DNA from: Microbulbifer pacificus
Lineage (GTDB): Bacteria; Pseudomonadota; Gammaproteobacteria; Pseudomonadales; Cellvibrionaceae
DNA length: 64,000 nucleotides
Direction of reading: 5' to 3'
NCBI RefSeq assembly: GCF_002959965.1
Contig: NZ_PREV01000026.1
Location: 379,501 to 443,500 of the forward strand
Part shown: in pieces, positions 30,201-39,955 of the stretch
Layout: the number at the start of each line of letters is the position of its first letter
Position numbering within the stretch: the stretch's first letter is position 1
The notes under the pieces: model-generated
The model's database searches: none
Seen by the model: the letters and a program-made list of their open reading frames with translations, nothing else
What the model was told of the DNA's origin: nothing
Position numbers and translations under genes: made by a program

Positions 30201-31358
30201 TCAGGCCTGTCCGACGATCCGCACCGGGCGTTCCGCGTTGCGGTAACGCTCCGAGCGACGGGTGCGGTCGTTCACCTGACCGGCCAGCTGGCCACAGGCC
30301 GCGGCGATGTCGTCGCCCCGGGTGGTACGCACGGTTACGGTATAGCCTTTGTCCAACAAAATCTGTTGAAAACGTCGCAAAGCGTTGTTGCTGACCCGCT
30401 GATAGTCGGACAGCTCAAACGGGTTGAAGGGTATCAGATTTATCTTTACCGGCACATCACGCAGCAGCTCCGCCAACTGCTCGGCGTGCTCCGGGCGGTC
30501 ATTTACCTCCCGGATCATGGTGTACTCAATCGTCATCTTGCGATGATTGTCCGGCATGTTCTCGATATAGCGCTTGGCGCTGTCGAGCAGCATGGCGATG
30601 GGGTACTTCTTGTTGATCGGCACCAGCTCGTTGCGCAGCTCGTCGTTGGGTGCGTGCAGGGAGATGGCCAGACTTACATCGGTCACTTCCGCGAGGCGAT
30701 CCAGAGCCGGCACCACGCCGGAGGTGCTCAGGGTGACCCGACGCTTGGAAATACCGTAGGCGTTGTCTTCCATCATCAGGTTCATGGCGTCGACCACGTT
30801 ATCGAAGTTGAGCAGGGGCTCGCCCATACCCATCATCACCACGTTGGTCACCTTGCGCGGCCCTTTCGGCTGCAACTGACCAAAGGACTTACACGCGATC
30901 CACACCTGGCCGATGATCTCGGCGGCGGTCAGGTCGCGGTTGAACCCCTGCTTGCCGGTGGCGCAGAAGCTGCAGTCGAGGGAACAGCCCACCTGGGAGG
31001 ACACACACAAGGTGCCGCGCTCGCCGTCGGGGATGAATACGGTTTCGATCACGTTGCCGCCGCTCACCTCGATCAGCCACTTGCGGGTACCGTCGGCGGA
31101 GTCCATCTGTTTCAGGACTTTGGGGGCACGGATCTCGGCCACATCCGCCAGCTTCGCGCGCAGCGCCTTGCTGACGTTGGTCATCTGCTCGAAATCGTCG
31201 GCGCCATTCTGGTGAATCCACTTCAGTACCTGTACCGCGCGGAAGCGCTTCTCACCGAGACCGTCAAAGAACGCCGCGAGCTTGTCCACAGACAGGCCCA
31301 AAAGGTTCACTTTCTCGGTTTGCTCGGTAGCAGCTTGCACTATTTGTACGTCGCTCAT
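30201..31358 (-). CDS. rlmN: Dual-specificity RNA methyltransferase RlmN
   Basis: The 385-residue radical SAM enzyme methylates C2 of A2503 in 23S rRNA and A37 in some tRNAs. The CxxxCxxC cluster motif is in [20 protein letters not shown] and the methyl-carrying cysteine lies near the C-terminus ([15 protein letters not shown]). ATG 31358 is chosen ([18 protein letters not shown]) because AGGTGA is directly upstream. It lies between ndk and pilF. Confidence 0.96.
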   Translation of the reverse strand: MSDVQIVQAATEQTEKVNLLGLSVDKLAAFFDGLGEKRFRAVQVLKWIHQNGADDFEQMTNVSKALRAKLADVAEIRAPKVLKQMDSADGTRKWLIEVSGGNVIETVFIPDGERGTLCVSSQVGCSLDCSFCATGKQGFNRDLTAAEIIGQVWIACKSFGQLQPKGPRKVTNVVMMGMGEPLLNFDNVVDAMNLMMEDNAYGISKRRVTLSTSGVVPALDRLAEVTDVSLAISLHAPNDELRNELVPINKKYPIAMLLDSAKRYIENMPDNHRKMTIEYTMIREVNDRPEHAEQLAELLRDVPVKINLIPFNPFELSDYQRVSNNALRRFQQILLDKGYTVTVRTTRGDDIAAACGQLAGQVNDRTRRSERYRNAERPVRIVGQA

Positions 31359-31402
31359 GAATTCACCTTGCACCGGATTCGGCGCTGAAAATGGGTGCGT
31401 CT

Positions 31403-31460
31403 GTAGGAGCCTGCTCCAGGGATGGCTGCTTGCGAGCTCGCCTGCAAGCAGGCTCCTACA
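31403..31460. repeat. Inverted pair of GTAG-type REP elements between ndk and rlmN
   Basis: GTAGGAGCCTGCTC at 31403-31416 faces GCAAGCAGGCTCCTAC at 31444-31459. The centre carries further matches (GCTTGCGAGC). The same family occurs at 2453-2520. It sits in the 126 bp gap where ndk mRNA could end. Confidence 0.85.
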
Positions 31461-31484
31461 GCGTTAATTGCCGGAAAGCAGCTA

Positions 31485-31910
31485 TTAACGCGCGCAGATT
31501 TCTTCGGCAGAGAAGAAATAGTTCACTTCACGCTCGGCGGAAGTGGTGGAGTCGGAACCGTGTACCGCGTTGGCATCGATGCTGTCGGCAAAGTCCGCGC
31601 GAATGGTGCCGGCTTCGGCTTCTTTCGGGTTGGTAGCGCCCATCAGGTCGCGGTTGGCCTTAACGGCGTTCTCACCCTCCAGCACCTGAACTACCACAGG
31701 GCCAGAAGTCATGAAATCTACCAGATCCTTGAAGAAAGGACGCTCTTTGTGCTCGGCGTAGAAACCTTCGGCTTTCTCGCGGGACAGCTGGACCATTTTC
31801 ATGGCAACAATGCTCAGGCCGGCTTTCTCGAAGCGGCTCTCGATTTCGCCGATTACGTTTTTGGCTACTGCGTCCGGCTTGATGATGGACAGAGTGCGTT
31901 CCAGGGCCAT
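31485..31910 (-). CDS. ndk: Nucleoside diphosphate kinase
   Basis: The 141-residue enzyme transfers the gamma-phosphate between nucleotides by a phosphohistidine. The active site is [20 protein letters not shown], and [20 protein letters not shown] marks the start at ATG 31910. Upstream in-frame codons are discarded because the family begins here. An intrinsic terminator at 31961-31984 separates it from the isc operon. Confidence 0.97.
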   Translation of the reverse strand: MALERTLSIIKPDAVAKNVIGEIESRFEKAGLSIVAMKMVQLSREKAEGFYAEHKERPFFKDLVDFMTSGPVVVQVLEGENAVKANRDLMGATNPKEAEAGTIRADFADSIDANAVHGSDSTTSAEREVNYFFSAEEICAR

Positions 31911-31960
31911 GGTTTTCTCCAATTTCAGGTTTATAGACAATTGTGTTTTCAACAGATACG

Positions 31961-31984
31961 AAAAGAGCAACCGGAGTTGCTCTT
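31961..31984 (-). terminator. Intrinsic terminator between iscX and ndk
   Basis: AAGAGCAAC-CGGA-GTTGCTCTT (31963-31984) followed on the minus strand by TTTTCG. It would end isc transcripts; a TATAAT on the minus strand at 32048-32053 lies upstream of it, so it could also attenuate a transcript running into ndk. Confidence 0.7.
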
Positions 31985-32047
31985 CCCTGAATTCTCTCTC
32001 GCTGCGAACTGACGATTATTTGACCAATCCCGGTTCGCGGAGCGCGG

Positions 32048-32053
32048 ATTATA
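32048..32053 (-). promoter_or_regulatory. Candidate -10 element between iscX and ndk
   Basis: A consensus TATAAT on the minus strand with a weak -35 17 bp upstream. It precedes the terminator at 31961-31984 and ndk. Confidence 0.35.
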
Positions 32054-32088
32054 CGCGTAGTAGAGTGAAGTTTGTACTACAGATCAGA

Positions 32089-32283
32089 CTATTCGTTTTC
32101 CTCGATCCAGGCCGCCTGAATGGCCTCCAGGATCTTTTCCCCACAACGATTGGGGTCATCGTCAAACTCCGGCAGCGCCATCACCCACTTGCGCAGATCG
32201 ACAAAGTTGACCGCGAGCGGGTCTACGTCCGGATAGTTGTCGGCGAGTTCGATGGCGATATCGTGAATATCCGTCCATTTCAT
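32089..32283 (-). CDS. iscX: Iron-sulfur cluster assembly protein IscX
   Basis: The 64-residue acidic protein MKWTDIHDIAIELADNYPDV is IscX (YfhJ), which binds IscS and iron and modulates cluster assembly. The ATG at 32283 gives the correct family length (66 in E. coli). It is last in the isc operon, 28 bp after fdx. Confidence 0.94.
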   Translation of the reverse strand: MKWTDIHDIAIELADNYPDVDPLAVNFVDLRKWVMALPEFDDDPNRCGEKILEAIQAAWIEENE

Positions 32284-32311
32284 CGGCGTGTCCTCATGCT
32301 GACGCTTGGTA

Positions 32312-32650
32312 TTAGTGACGCTCAGAGACCTGGTTGATGGTGTACTTGGGAATCTCGACCACCAGGTCTTCCTCTTCCACCACCGCCTGACAGGACAGAC
32401 GAGACTCCGGCTCCAGGCCCCAGGCCTTGTCCAACAGATCCTCCTCCAGTTCGTCCGGCTCGCCAAGGGAATCGAAGCCTTCGCGCACGATCACATGACA
32501 GGTGGTGCAGGCACAGGATTTCTCACAGGCGTGCTCGATTTCCACACCGTTCTGCAGCGCGGCGTCACATACCGTGATGCCCGGCTCCACTTCTATGACC
32601 TTGCCTTCCGGGCACAGCTCCGGATGGGGCAGGAAAACGATTTTCGGCAT
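32312..32650 (-). CDS. fdx: ISC-type [2Fe-2S] ferredoxin
   Basis: The 112-residue electron carrier has the cluster motif CEKSCACTTCHV and a fourth cysteine in RLSCQAVVEEED. It donates electrons for Fe-S cluster assembly by IscS/IscU. It is in the usual place, between hscA and iscX, with 37 bp after hscA. Confidence 0.96.
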   Translation of the reverse strand: MPKIVFLPHPELCPEGKVIEVEPGITVCDAALQNGVEIEHACEKSCACTTCHVIVREGFDSLGEPDELEEDLLDKAWGLEPESRLSCQAVVEEEDLVVEIPKYTINQVSERH

Positions 32651-32687
32651 AACTCAAACTCTCACTCAGTGACCAGTCGAACAGCCC

Positions 32688-34568
32688 TCAGGGCTTGTCA
32701 AATTCATCCAGGTTGTGCCCCTGCATCGCGCGTTTGATGGACTTGTCCATACGGCGGGCTGCGTAGGGTTCAGACAGCGTATTCAGCTCGTCGATGCGGC
32801 GGTGGATCTCTTCCGGTGTACCACCGTTGTGGGCCAGACGCAGCGCCTCCATGGCGCGCTCCAGCTCGCTGAGTTCGCGCTCATCCAGCAGTTCCGCGCC
32901 GTCTTCCTGCAGTGCCACCAGCATGGCCTCCAGGGTGCGCTCCGCCTCGACCTGGGCCTCACGCAGGGCACGCGCGGCAATGTCTTCCGCGGCATTGGCG
33001 TAGGAGTCCTGCAACATGCGGGTGATATCGGAATCGGCGAGGCCGTATGATGGCTTGACGGTAATTTCCGCGGCCACACCGCTGCTCTTCTCCACCGCAC
33101 TGACCGCCAGCAGGCCATCCGCGTCCACCTGGAAGGTCACGCGGATATGCGCCGCCCCCGCCACCATGGGCGGGATGCCACGCAGTTCAAAGCGGGCCAG
33201 TGAACGGCAGTCTTTCACCAACTCACGCTCACCCTGCACCACATGAATCGCCATGGCGGTCTGGCCGTCTTTGAAGGTGGTGAATTCCTGGGCCTTGGCC
33301 ACCGGGATGGTGGTGTTGCGGTGAATCAGCTTCTCGGTGAGCCCGCCCATGGTCTCGATACCAAGAGACAGCGGAATGACGTCCAGCAGCAGCAGGTCTT
33401 CGCGGGACTTATTGCCCACCAGTACATCCGCCTGGATCGCCGCGCCGATGGCAACCACCTGATCCGGGTCGATATCCGCATGGGGCTCGCGACCGAAAAA
33501 TTCCTGTACCTTTTCCCGCACCCGCAGGGTTCTGGTAGAACCACCCACCAGCACCACTTCTTCCACATCCTGCGCTTCGACATCGGCATCGCGCAGGGCG
33601 CGTTTGCAGGCGCGCAGGGTTTTGGCGATCAGCGGGTCAACCAATTCGGCAAGCTTGTCGCGAGTCAGGACCCCGGACCACTTGCCAAAAGCCAGTGGTG
33701 CGGAATTCTCGGCTGCGAGCGCTTCTTTCGCGGCGCAGGCAATGTTCAACAGTTTGCGCTGGGTCGCAGCGTCGAGATCGGTCCCGAGACCCGCCTCAGC
33801 CGCGATCCATTCCGCCACCGCGCGATCGAAGTCATCGCCACCGAGGGCGCTGTCACCCCCGGTGGAGAGCACCTCAAACACCCCTTTGGACAGGCGCAGG
33901 ATGGAAATATCGAAAGTGCCTCCGCCGAGGTCGTACACCGCGATGGTTTTGTCCGCCACATCACTACCCTGGTCGGACTTGTCGAGACCATAGGCAACGG
34001 CCGCGGCAGTGGGTTCGTTCAGCAGACGCAGCACCTTGAGACCCGCGAGCTTGGCGGCATCTTTGGTGGCCTGGCGCTGGGCCTCATCGAAATAGGCAGG
34101 CACGGTAATTACCGCACCGTCCAGCGGGCCACCGAGGGAGTCCGCTCCGCGCTTGGCCAGAACCTTGAGAATTTCCGCGGAAACCTGCACCGGATTGACC
34201 GCCCCGGCCACGGTTTCGATGGCGGGCATGCCGCCATTGTCAGCAGCGAACTTATAGGGCAGTTGATCGCCAAAATGTTTGATATCGGCGAGACCGCGCC
34301 CCATGAAACGCTTGATGGAAATCAACGTGTTATAGGGGTCATCACCGGCGGCCGCGCGCGCGGCGTAGCCGACTTCTACACCGTTTTCGCGGTAGCGCAC
34401 GGCGGAGGGCAGAATTACACGACCGTCGGCAGCCGGCAGGGCTTCGGCTGTGCCACTGCGCACTGTGGCCACCAGGGAGTTGGTGGTACCGAGGTCGATC
34501 CCTACCGCGCGTTTGCGCTGATGGGGTTCAGGGGTCTGGCCAGGTTCGGAAATCTGCAGTAATGCCAT
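32688..34568 (-). CDS. hscA: Fe-S assembly chaperone HscA (Hsc66)
   Basis: The 626-residue Hsp70 acts on IscU. The ATPase domain begins [20 protein letters not shown] and includes [20 protein letters not shown]; the substrate domain begins near residue 390 with [20 protein letters not shown]. The length matches HscA. It partners HscB (upstream) and recognises the LPPVK motif of IscU, present in this operon. Confidence 0.97.
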   Translation of the reverse strand: MALLQISEPGQTPEPHQRKRAVGIDLGTTNSLVATVRSGTAEALPAADGRVILPSAVRYRENGVEVGYAARAAAGDDPYNTLISIKRFMGRGLADIKHFGDQLPYKFAADNGGMPAIETVAGAVNPVQVSAEILKVLAKRGADSLGGPLDGAVITVPAYFDEAQRQATKDAAKLAGLKVLRLLNEPTAAAVAYGLDKSDQGSDVADKTIAVYDLGGGTFDISILRLSKGVFEVLSTGGDSALGGDDFDRAVAEWIAAEAGLGTDLDAATQRKLLNIACAAKEALAAENSAPLAFGKWSGVLTRDKLAELVDPLIAKTLRACKRALRDADVEAQDVEEVVLVGGSTRTLRVREKVQEFFGREPHADIDPDQVVAIGAAIQADVLVGNKSREDLLLLDVIPLSLGIETMGGLTEKLIHRNTTIPVAKAQEFTTFKDGQTAMAIHVVQGERELVKDCRSLARFELRGIPPMVAGAAHIRVTFQVDADGLLAVSAVEKSSGVAAEITVKPSYGLADSDITRMLQDSYANAAEDIAARALREAQVEAERTLEAMLVALQEDGAELLDERELSELERAMEALRLAHNGGTPEEIHRRIDELNTLSEPYAARRMDKSIKRAMQGHNLDEFDKP

Positions 34569-34604
34569 AGTTCTATAAAAATGTTTTCGATAACTTCAGT
34601 GCGT

Positions 34605-35129
34605 TCAGTCGAGCAATTCTTCTTCGAGTGCATCGATCTGTCGGCGCAGCTTGGCGAGAAATTGCATCTTCAGCAGCGCGGACTTTGCCTCATCCAATGC
34701 CCGGTTTTTCAGGCCCTCGGAAAATGCCTGCTCCTGTGCCCGGAAGAGATCCGCAGCGTCACTTCCCAGTTCGTCCAGCGCCGCTTCCGGGTCGGCGGCA
34801 TCGCGCACGTCTTCCAAACGCTCGCGCAGGATCATTTGCTGCATCAGGAATTCGCCGTCGGCGGTGGTCTGCTCGGGATTGATCTCGACACCCGCCAGCT
34901 TCAACAGGTACTGGGCGCGGGCCACCGGATCCTTGAGGGTGTTATTGGCCTCGTTGATCTGCGCCGCATACTGCATGGACAGCATCTGCTCGCGCTCGGA
35001 TTTGGCCGCGAATCGATCCGGATGAAACTCCTGCTGCAGCTCGCGATAGCGCCTGGTCAGCGCCTGGCGGTCCACTTCATAGGCTTGCGGCAGGCCGAAG
35101 ATTTCGAAATGGTTCTGTTGCAGTTTCAT
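34605..35129 (-). CDS. hscB: Co-chaperone HscB (Hsc20)
   Basis: The 174-residue J-domain protein has the HPD tripeptide in QQEFHPDRFAAKSEREQMLS and the C-terminal IscU-binding helical domain. It starts MKLQQNHFEIFGLPQAYEVD. It brings IscU to HscA. It is 36 bp before hscA. Confidence 0.96.
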   Translation of the reverse strand: MKLQQNHFEIFGLPQAYEVDRQALTRRYRELQQEFHPDRFAAKSEREQMLSMQYAAQINEANNTLKDPVARAQYLLKLAGVEINPEQTTADGEFLMQQMILRERLEDVRDAADPEAALDELGSDAADLFRAQEQAFSEGLKNRALDEAKSALLKMQFLAKLRRQIDALEEELLD

Positions 35130-35223
35130 AGGGGCCGATTCATTTCAAATCACCGCGGGATCTATAGCAAAAAGGCCGGCATGCACCTTGGCACCCGGCC
35201 TTCTACTGCCAGAGGGGCGTCAA

Positions 35224-35547
35224 TTAAACGTGGAAGCTTTCGCCACAGCCACACTCGTTCTTCACGTTCGGATTCTTGAACGCGAAACCTTCATTCAGCC
35301 CTTCCTTGACGAAATCCAACTCGGTACCGTCGAGGTAAGCAAGGCTTTTGGGGTCGACCACCAGCTTCACACCGCCGGCTTCAAAGACCTGATCTTCGGC
35401 CTCGGCGGAATCGACGAATTCCAGTACATACGCCATACCGGAACAGCCGGCGGTTTTCACACCGACGCGAATTCCGATGCCCTTGCCGCGACTGGCCAGC
35501 TGTTTGGCAACGTGTGCCTGGGCCGCTTCGGTCATGGTAATGGCCAT
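35224..35547 (-). CDS. iscA: A-type Fe-S carrier IscA
   Basis: The 107-residue protein has three conserved cysteines: [15 protein letters not shown] and CGCGESFHV at the C-terminus. It carries Fe-S clusters or iron to apoproteins. It lies between iscU and hscB. Confidence 0.96.
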   Translation of the reverse strand: MAITMTEAAQAHVAKQLASRGKGIGIRVGVKTAGCSGMAYVLEFVDSAEAEDQVFEAGGVKLVVDPKSLAYLDGTELDFVKEGLNEGFAFKNPNVKNECGCGESFHV

Positions 35548-35609
35548 ATGCTCTGCTACTCCTTGAAGCTGATGACGCTCGTCTGTGTTAAAACCTGGTC
35601 AGCCCCGGA

Positions 35610-36014
35610 TCAACCCGCGGCTTCTTCCACGCTCTCACCGCGTTTTTCGCGGATGTTGCGCACTGCCGCCTTGATGGCGTCTTCCGCCAGCACGGAGCAG
35701 TGGATTTTCACCGGCGGCAGCGCCAGCTCTTCGGCGATCTGGGTGTTCTTGATCTGCACGGCTTCGTCCAGGGTCTTACCCTTCACCCACTCAGTGAGCA
35801 GGGAGCTGGAAGCGATGGCAGAACCGCAGCCGTAGGTTTTGAACTTGGCATCTTCAATGATGCCGGCATCGTTCACCTGAATCTGCAGACGCATCACGTC
35901 ACCACAGGCCGGTGCGCCGACCATACCGGTACCCACATTGTCCGCCTTGTCGTCCATGCGACCGACATTGCGGGGGTGTTCATAGTGGTCAATTACTTTA
36001 TCGCTGTAGGCCAT
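35610..36014 (-). CDS. iscU: Fe-S scaffold protein IscU
   Basis: The 134-residue scaffold has the three cluster-ligand cysteines in GAPACGDVMRLQ, YGCGSAIASSSLLTEW and IHCSVLAEDAI, and the HscA-recognition motif LPPVK just before the last. It starts MAYSDKVIDHYEHPRNVGRM. It is 41 bp after iscS. Confidence 0.97.
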   Translation of the reverse strand: MAYSDKVIDHYEHPRNVGRMDDKADNVGTGMVGAPACGDVMRLQIQVNDAGIIEDAKFKTYGCGSAIASSSLLTEWVKGKTLDEAVQIKNTQIAEELALPPVKIHCSVLAEDAIKAAVRNIREKRGESVEEAAG

Positions 36015-36055
36015 GACTGTACCCTCTCAAAAATTCTCGTATTCGCGTGGCGGTC

Positions 36056-37270
36056 TCAGTGCGCCGCCCATTCGATCGTGTTCAGATCGATGCCATCTTT
36101 GTACATATCCCACAAGGGCGACAGCTCACGCAGTTTTTCCACCGCCTTTCTTACTTCTTTGGCCGCGGTATCCACATCCTGTTCCGTGGTGAAACGACCA
36201 AAACTGAAGCGCAGGGAGCTGTGGGCCAGCTCGTCGTTCACCCCCAGCGCACGCAGCACGTAGCTGGGTTCGAGGCTGGCGGAAGTACAGGCGGAGCCGG
36301 AGGAGATCGCCAGATCCTTCAGGGACATAATCAGGCTCTCGCCTTCCACGAAGGCGAAGCTCACGTTCAGGTTGCCCGGTACACGCTGCTCCACAGAGCC
36401 GTTGATGTGCACCTCTTCCATATCGCTGATCTGGCTCCAGAAGCGCTCGCGCAGGGCCAGCAGACGCGCGCCTTCTTCCGCCATTTCTTCTTTGGCAATA
36501 CGGAAGGCTTCACCCATACCCACAATCTGGTGGGTCGGCAGGGTGCCGGAGCGCATACCGCGCTCGTGACCGCCACCGTGCATCTGGGCTTCAATGCGAA
36601 TGCGCGGCTTGCGACGCACATACAGAGCGCCGATCCCCTTGGGACCGTAGACCTTGTGGGCAGAGAAGGACATCAGGTCAACCTTGGTATTCTCCAGGTC
36701 GATATCAATCTTGCCGGCACTCTGGGCTGCGTCCACGTGGAAAATAACCTTGTTCGCGCGACACAGCTCACCGATCGCCGCGATGTCGTTGACTACGCCA
36801 ATTTCGTTGTTGACGTGCATCAGACTGACCAGGATGGTGTCTTCGCGCAGCGCTTCCGCCACCTGCTCCGGGTAGACGATGCCGTCTTCCTTCGGATTCA
36901 GATAGGTGACCTCAAAGCCTTCACGTTCCAGCTGGCGACAGGTGTCCAACACCGCTTTGTGCTCGATCTTGGAGGTGATGATGTGCTTGCCCTTACCCTG
37001 ATAGAAGTGAGCGGCACCCTTGATGGCGAGGTTATCGGACTCGGTGGCACCACTGGTCCACACGATTTCACGCGGGTCGGCATTGACCAGTTCCGCAACC
37101 TGGCGGCGGGCATCCTCCACCGCTTCCTCGGCTTTCCAGCCGAACAGGTGGGAGCGGGAGGCCGGGTTACCGAAGTTGCCGTCCATGGTCAGCTGCTCCG
37201 CCATTTTACTGGCGACACGCGGGTCTACCGGGCAGGTTGCCGAATAATCCAGGTAAATGGGAAGCTTCAT
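36056..37270 (-). CDS. iscS: Cysteine desulfurase IscS
   Basis: The 404-residue PLP enzyme takes sulfur from cysteine for Fe-S clusters and tRNA thiolation. The PLP lysine lies in [20 protein letters not shown] and the active-site cysteine in [20 protein letters not shown]. The start is ATG 37270 ([20 protein letters not shown]). It follows iscR by 121 bp. Confidence 0.97.
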   Translation of the reverse strand: MKLPIYLDYSATCPVDPRVASKMAEQLTMDGNFGNPASRSHLFGWKAEEAVEDARRQVAELVNADPREIVWTSGATESDNLAIKGAAHFYQGKGKHIITSKIEHKAVLDTCRQLEREGFEVTYLNPKEDGIVYPEQVAEALREDTILVSLMHVNNEIGVVNDIAAIGELCRANKVIFHVDAAQSAGKIDIDLENTKVDLMSFSAHKVYGPKGIGALYVRRKPRIRIEAQMHGGGHERGMRSGTLPTHQIVGMGEAFRIAKEEMAEEGARLLALRERFWSQISDMEEVHINGSVEQRVPGNLNVSFAFVEGESLIMSLKDLAISSGSACTSASLEPSYVLRALGVNDELAHSSLRFSFGRFTTEQDVDTAAKEVRKAVEKLRELSPLWDMYKDGIDLNTIEWAAH

Positions 37271-37391
37271 AATCTCTCGTCTCCACTCGCCGAATACTTC
37301 CGGCGCCATAACTGCTGTCTGCTGTCACTTGCTGCTTTCTGAAGGATCAGACACCCGTCGGCACCAATGGCCTGACCGGGCGGCCGGCACC

Positions 37392-37883
37392 TTACTGCAA
37401 GCCACCAATAATCGCTACTTTCTGTTCAATCATGTCGCCCGCGCCGTTGCGGCAGTCCTGGCGACGGGCCACTTCCTGCACCTCCGAGCGCTCAACCAGA
37501 TCGGCGAGGCTGATGCCATCAAGGAAGCTGTGAATCTGGCGACTGAGGTCCGTCCACAAATAGTGGGTGAGGCACTGCTCGCCGCCGGAGCAGTCGCTGT
37601 TGCCGCCGCAACTGGTGGCGTCGACGGACTCGTTGACCGCATCGATGATTTCCGCCACACAGATGTTCGCACCGGGGCGCGCCAGGCGATAACCGCCGCC
37701 GGGGCCGCGCACGCTGGATACCAGGCCGGACTGGCGCAGGCGGGAGAACAACTGCTCGAGATAAGACAGGGAAATATCCTGGCGCTTGGAAATGTCCGCC
37801 AGGCTGATGGGGCCGCGCTCCGCGTGCAACGCCAGGTCGAGCATGGCCGTGACCGCATACCGCCCCTTGGTTGTCAAACGCAT
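37392..37883 (-). CDS. iscR: Rrf2-type Fe-S regulator IscR
   Basis: The 163-residue regulator starts at [20 protein letters not shown] (ATG 37883). It has a winged helix and the cluster cysteines in [13 protein letters not shown]. With its [2Fe-2S] cluster it represses the isc operon. A matching promoter and IscR-type box lie upstream (37951-38008). Confidence 0.96.
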   Translation of the reverse strand: MRLTTKGRYAVTAMLDLALHAERGPISLADISKRQDISLSYLEQLFSRLRQSGLVSSVRGPGGGYRLARPGANICVAEIIDAVNESVDATSCGGNSDCSGGEQCLTHYLWTDLSRQIHSFLDGISLADLVERSEVQEVARRQDCRNGAGDMIEQKVAIIGGLQ

Positions 37884-37950
37884 CTTTCTTGCCCTCCTGC
37901 CGCCTGGCTTACGGATTACTGTCCGCGCCGGCCCACTGAATCGGGGCGCG

Positions 37951-38008
37951 AGTATGGAATAACCCACTACTGTGGTCAAGTATATAGCCGAGCAAACTGG
38001 TCGGGTAT
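37951..38008 (-). promoter_or_regulatory. isc operon promoter with type 1 IscR site
   Basis: On the minus strand TTGACC (37974-37979), a 17 bp spacer and CATACT (37951-37956) form a promoter. Upstream, at 37984-38008, a 25 bp stretch fits the recalled type 1 IscR consensus at about 20 positions, including ATACCCGACC at one end and CTCGGCTAT at the other. Autoregulation is inferred; no binding can be shown from sequence. Confidence 0.72.
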
Positions 38009-38117
38009 TTGGCGGATTGTTATACCAATTGGCTATTCTGGCAGTGCGCGGGGAAATATCCCGCTACCCACCCCAAAACTTGCCCCCGAATACCTGTCCC
38101 CAGAAACATGGCACCGG

Positions 38118-38930
38118 TCAGTCCGGGCGCCCCCTGCCCCCGGAGCGGTGAATATGGTTCTGGATCGCGGTCAGCATGCCGCGCAGTATGCCCAATTCCA
38201 TATCGTCCGGACGTACACGACTGAACAGTCGGCGCAGGCGGGTCATGGTCTGGCGGGGATTATCCGGGTCGATAAAGCCCAGCTCGCCCAGGGCCAGTTG
38301 CAGATGCTCATAGTAGAGCTCCATATCCGAGGCCTTGGCCGGCGGGCGGTCCCAATCGCTGAAACGAAGCGCCTCACCACGCTCATCCTCAAGCGCCGCC
38401 ATACGCGCCTCGTACACCAGCACCTGCACCGCGGTAGCCAGATTCAACGAGCTGTACTCCGGGTTGGCCGGGATGTGCACATGGAAGTTGCACGCCTGTA
38501 GCTCTTCATTCGTGAGGCCGCGATCTTCGCGCCCGAATACCAGAGCCACCGGATGGGACTTGGCCTCCGCCACCGCGCGCACGCCGCACTCCCGTGGGGT
38601 CAGCAGCGGCCAGGGGATGCGGCGCTCGCGGGCACTGGTAGCTACCACCAGGCCGCAGTCCGCCACGGCTTCCTCCAGCGTTTCCACCACCACCGCGCTG
38701 TCCAGCAACTCGGCGGCACCAGCGGCGCGCCACACCGCATTGGCGGCGGGAAACTCCCGCGGCTGCACCAGGTACAGCTGGCTGAGCCCCATATTCTTGA
38801 GCGCGCGGGCCGCGCCACCAATATTGCCCGGATGCGCGCTGTTCACCAGCACCACACGGATATTATCCAGAGCCTCCAGCGCGGAGCGGGAAGCGGTGGA
38901 GGTTGCGGTTTCAGAAGGAGAGGTCGCCAT
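38118..38930 (-). CDS. trmJ: tRNA (cytidine/uridine-2'-O-)-methyltransferase TrmJ
   Basis: The 270-residue SPOUT enzyme methylates position 32 of several tRNAs. The knotted fold is visible as IRVVLVNSAHPGNIGGAARA and LVFGREDRGLTNEELQACNF, then the closing helix with NLATAVQVLVYEARM. It is next to iscR and divergent from suhB, as in relatives. Confidence 0.95.
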   Translation of the reverse strand: MATSPSETATSTASRSALEALDNIRVVLVNSAHPGNIGGAARALKNMGLSQLYLVQPREFPAANAVWRAAGAAELLDSAVVVETLEEAVADCGLVVATSARERRIPWPLLTPRECGVRAVAEAKSHPVALVFGREDRGLTNEELQACNFHVHIPANPEYSSLNLATAVQVLVYEARMAALEDERGEALRFSDWDRPPAKASDMELYYEHLQLALGELGFIDPDNPRQTMTRLRRLFSRVRPDDMELGILRGMLTAIQNHIHRSGGRGRPD

Positions 38931-39107
38931 GGGAGTTTCCGGGTACCGGCAGGATCGGGTAGCAATACTGCGACTACCGAGCCTACACTTGCGTGTTACA
39001 AAACGGGCGCGGAGTGTAGCAAAATTGCACAGAAATCCCTACAATCGCGCCCGCCCGGCAAGCCCGGTGCTGCTTTTTAGAATCCACTAACTGATCGCGG
39101 AATTCCT

Positions 39108-39914
39108 ATGGAACCCATGCTGAATATTGCCCTGCGCGCGGCGCGCAAGGCCGGTGAACTGATTGAACGTGCCTGGGAGCGCGGCGACCTGATGAAGTTT
39201 GAAGAAAAGGGTCGCAACGATTACGTGACAGAAGTGGATCGTGCCAGCGAACAGGAGATCATCTACCACCTGCGCAAGGCCTTCCCCAAACACAGTATTC
39301 GCGGTGAAGAGAGCGGCCTGCAGGAAGGCGCGGAGCCGGAGTACGAGTGGATCATTGACCCGCTGGACGGCACCACCAACTTTATCCACAACTGCCCGCA
39401 CTTCGCCATTTCCATCGCCTGCCGCTACCGCGGCCAGATCGAACACGCCGTGGTACTCGACCCGATCAAGCGCGAGGAATTTACCGCAAGTCGCGGTCGC
39501 GGTGCCGCGCTCAACGGCCGCCGCATCCGCGTATCCAACCGCCAGGGGCTCAACGGCGCACTGATCGGCACCGGTATTCCCTTTAATGGCGACTCCCTGG
39601 AAAACATCGATTCATACCTGGCGGCCCTGAAAGAAATCGCCGGCCAGACCGCCGGTATCCGTCGCCCGGGCGCCGCCGCCCTGGACCTGGCCTACGTGGC
39701 CGCGGGCCGCTTCGACGGTTTCTGGGAAATGTACCTGAACACCTGGGACATCGCCGCGGGCTCACTGCTGGTGAAGGAAGCCGGCGGCCTGATCAGTGAC
39801 TTCCGCGGTGGCAACGACTATCTGGACAGCGGCAATCTGGTGTGTGCCACGCCAAAGACCTTCAAGCCACTGCTGCAGATCGTGGGCAAACATCTGGGCA
39901 AGATTCGCCAGTAA
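39108..39914 (+). CDS. suhB: Inositol-1-monophosphatase SuhB
   Basis: The 268-residue Mg-dependent phosphatase also serves as an rRNA antitermination and biogenesis factor. Metal motifs are EEKGRNDYVTEVDRASEQEI, EWIIDPLDGTTNFIHNCPHF and NTWDIAAGSLLVKEAGG. It is complete and alone on the plus strand. Confidence 0.96.
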   Translation: MEPMLNIALRAARKAGELIERAWERGDLMKFEEKGRNDYVTEVDRASEQEIIYHLRKAFPKHSIRGEESGLQEGAEPEYEWIIDPLDGTTNFIHNCPHFAISIACRYRGQIEHAVVLDPIKREEFTASRGRGAALNGRRIRVSNRQGLNGALIGTGIPFNGDSLENIDSYLAALKEIAGQTAGIRRPGAAALDLAYVAAGRFDGFWEMYLNTWDIAAGSLLVKEAGGLISDFRGGNDYLDSGNLVCATPKTFKPLLQIVGKHLGKIRQ

Positions 39915-39929
39915 CGCCTGTCGTACCCA

Positions 39930-39955
39930 TTGAATCGGCCTGCGGGCCGGTTCAA
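39930..39955. terminator. Hairpin between convergent suhB and the GGDEF-EAL gene
   Basis: TTGAATCGGCC (39930-39940) and GGCCGGTTCAA (39945-39955) pair with one G-T wobble around TGCG, between two convergent stops. There is no long T-run. Confidence 0.5.
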
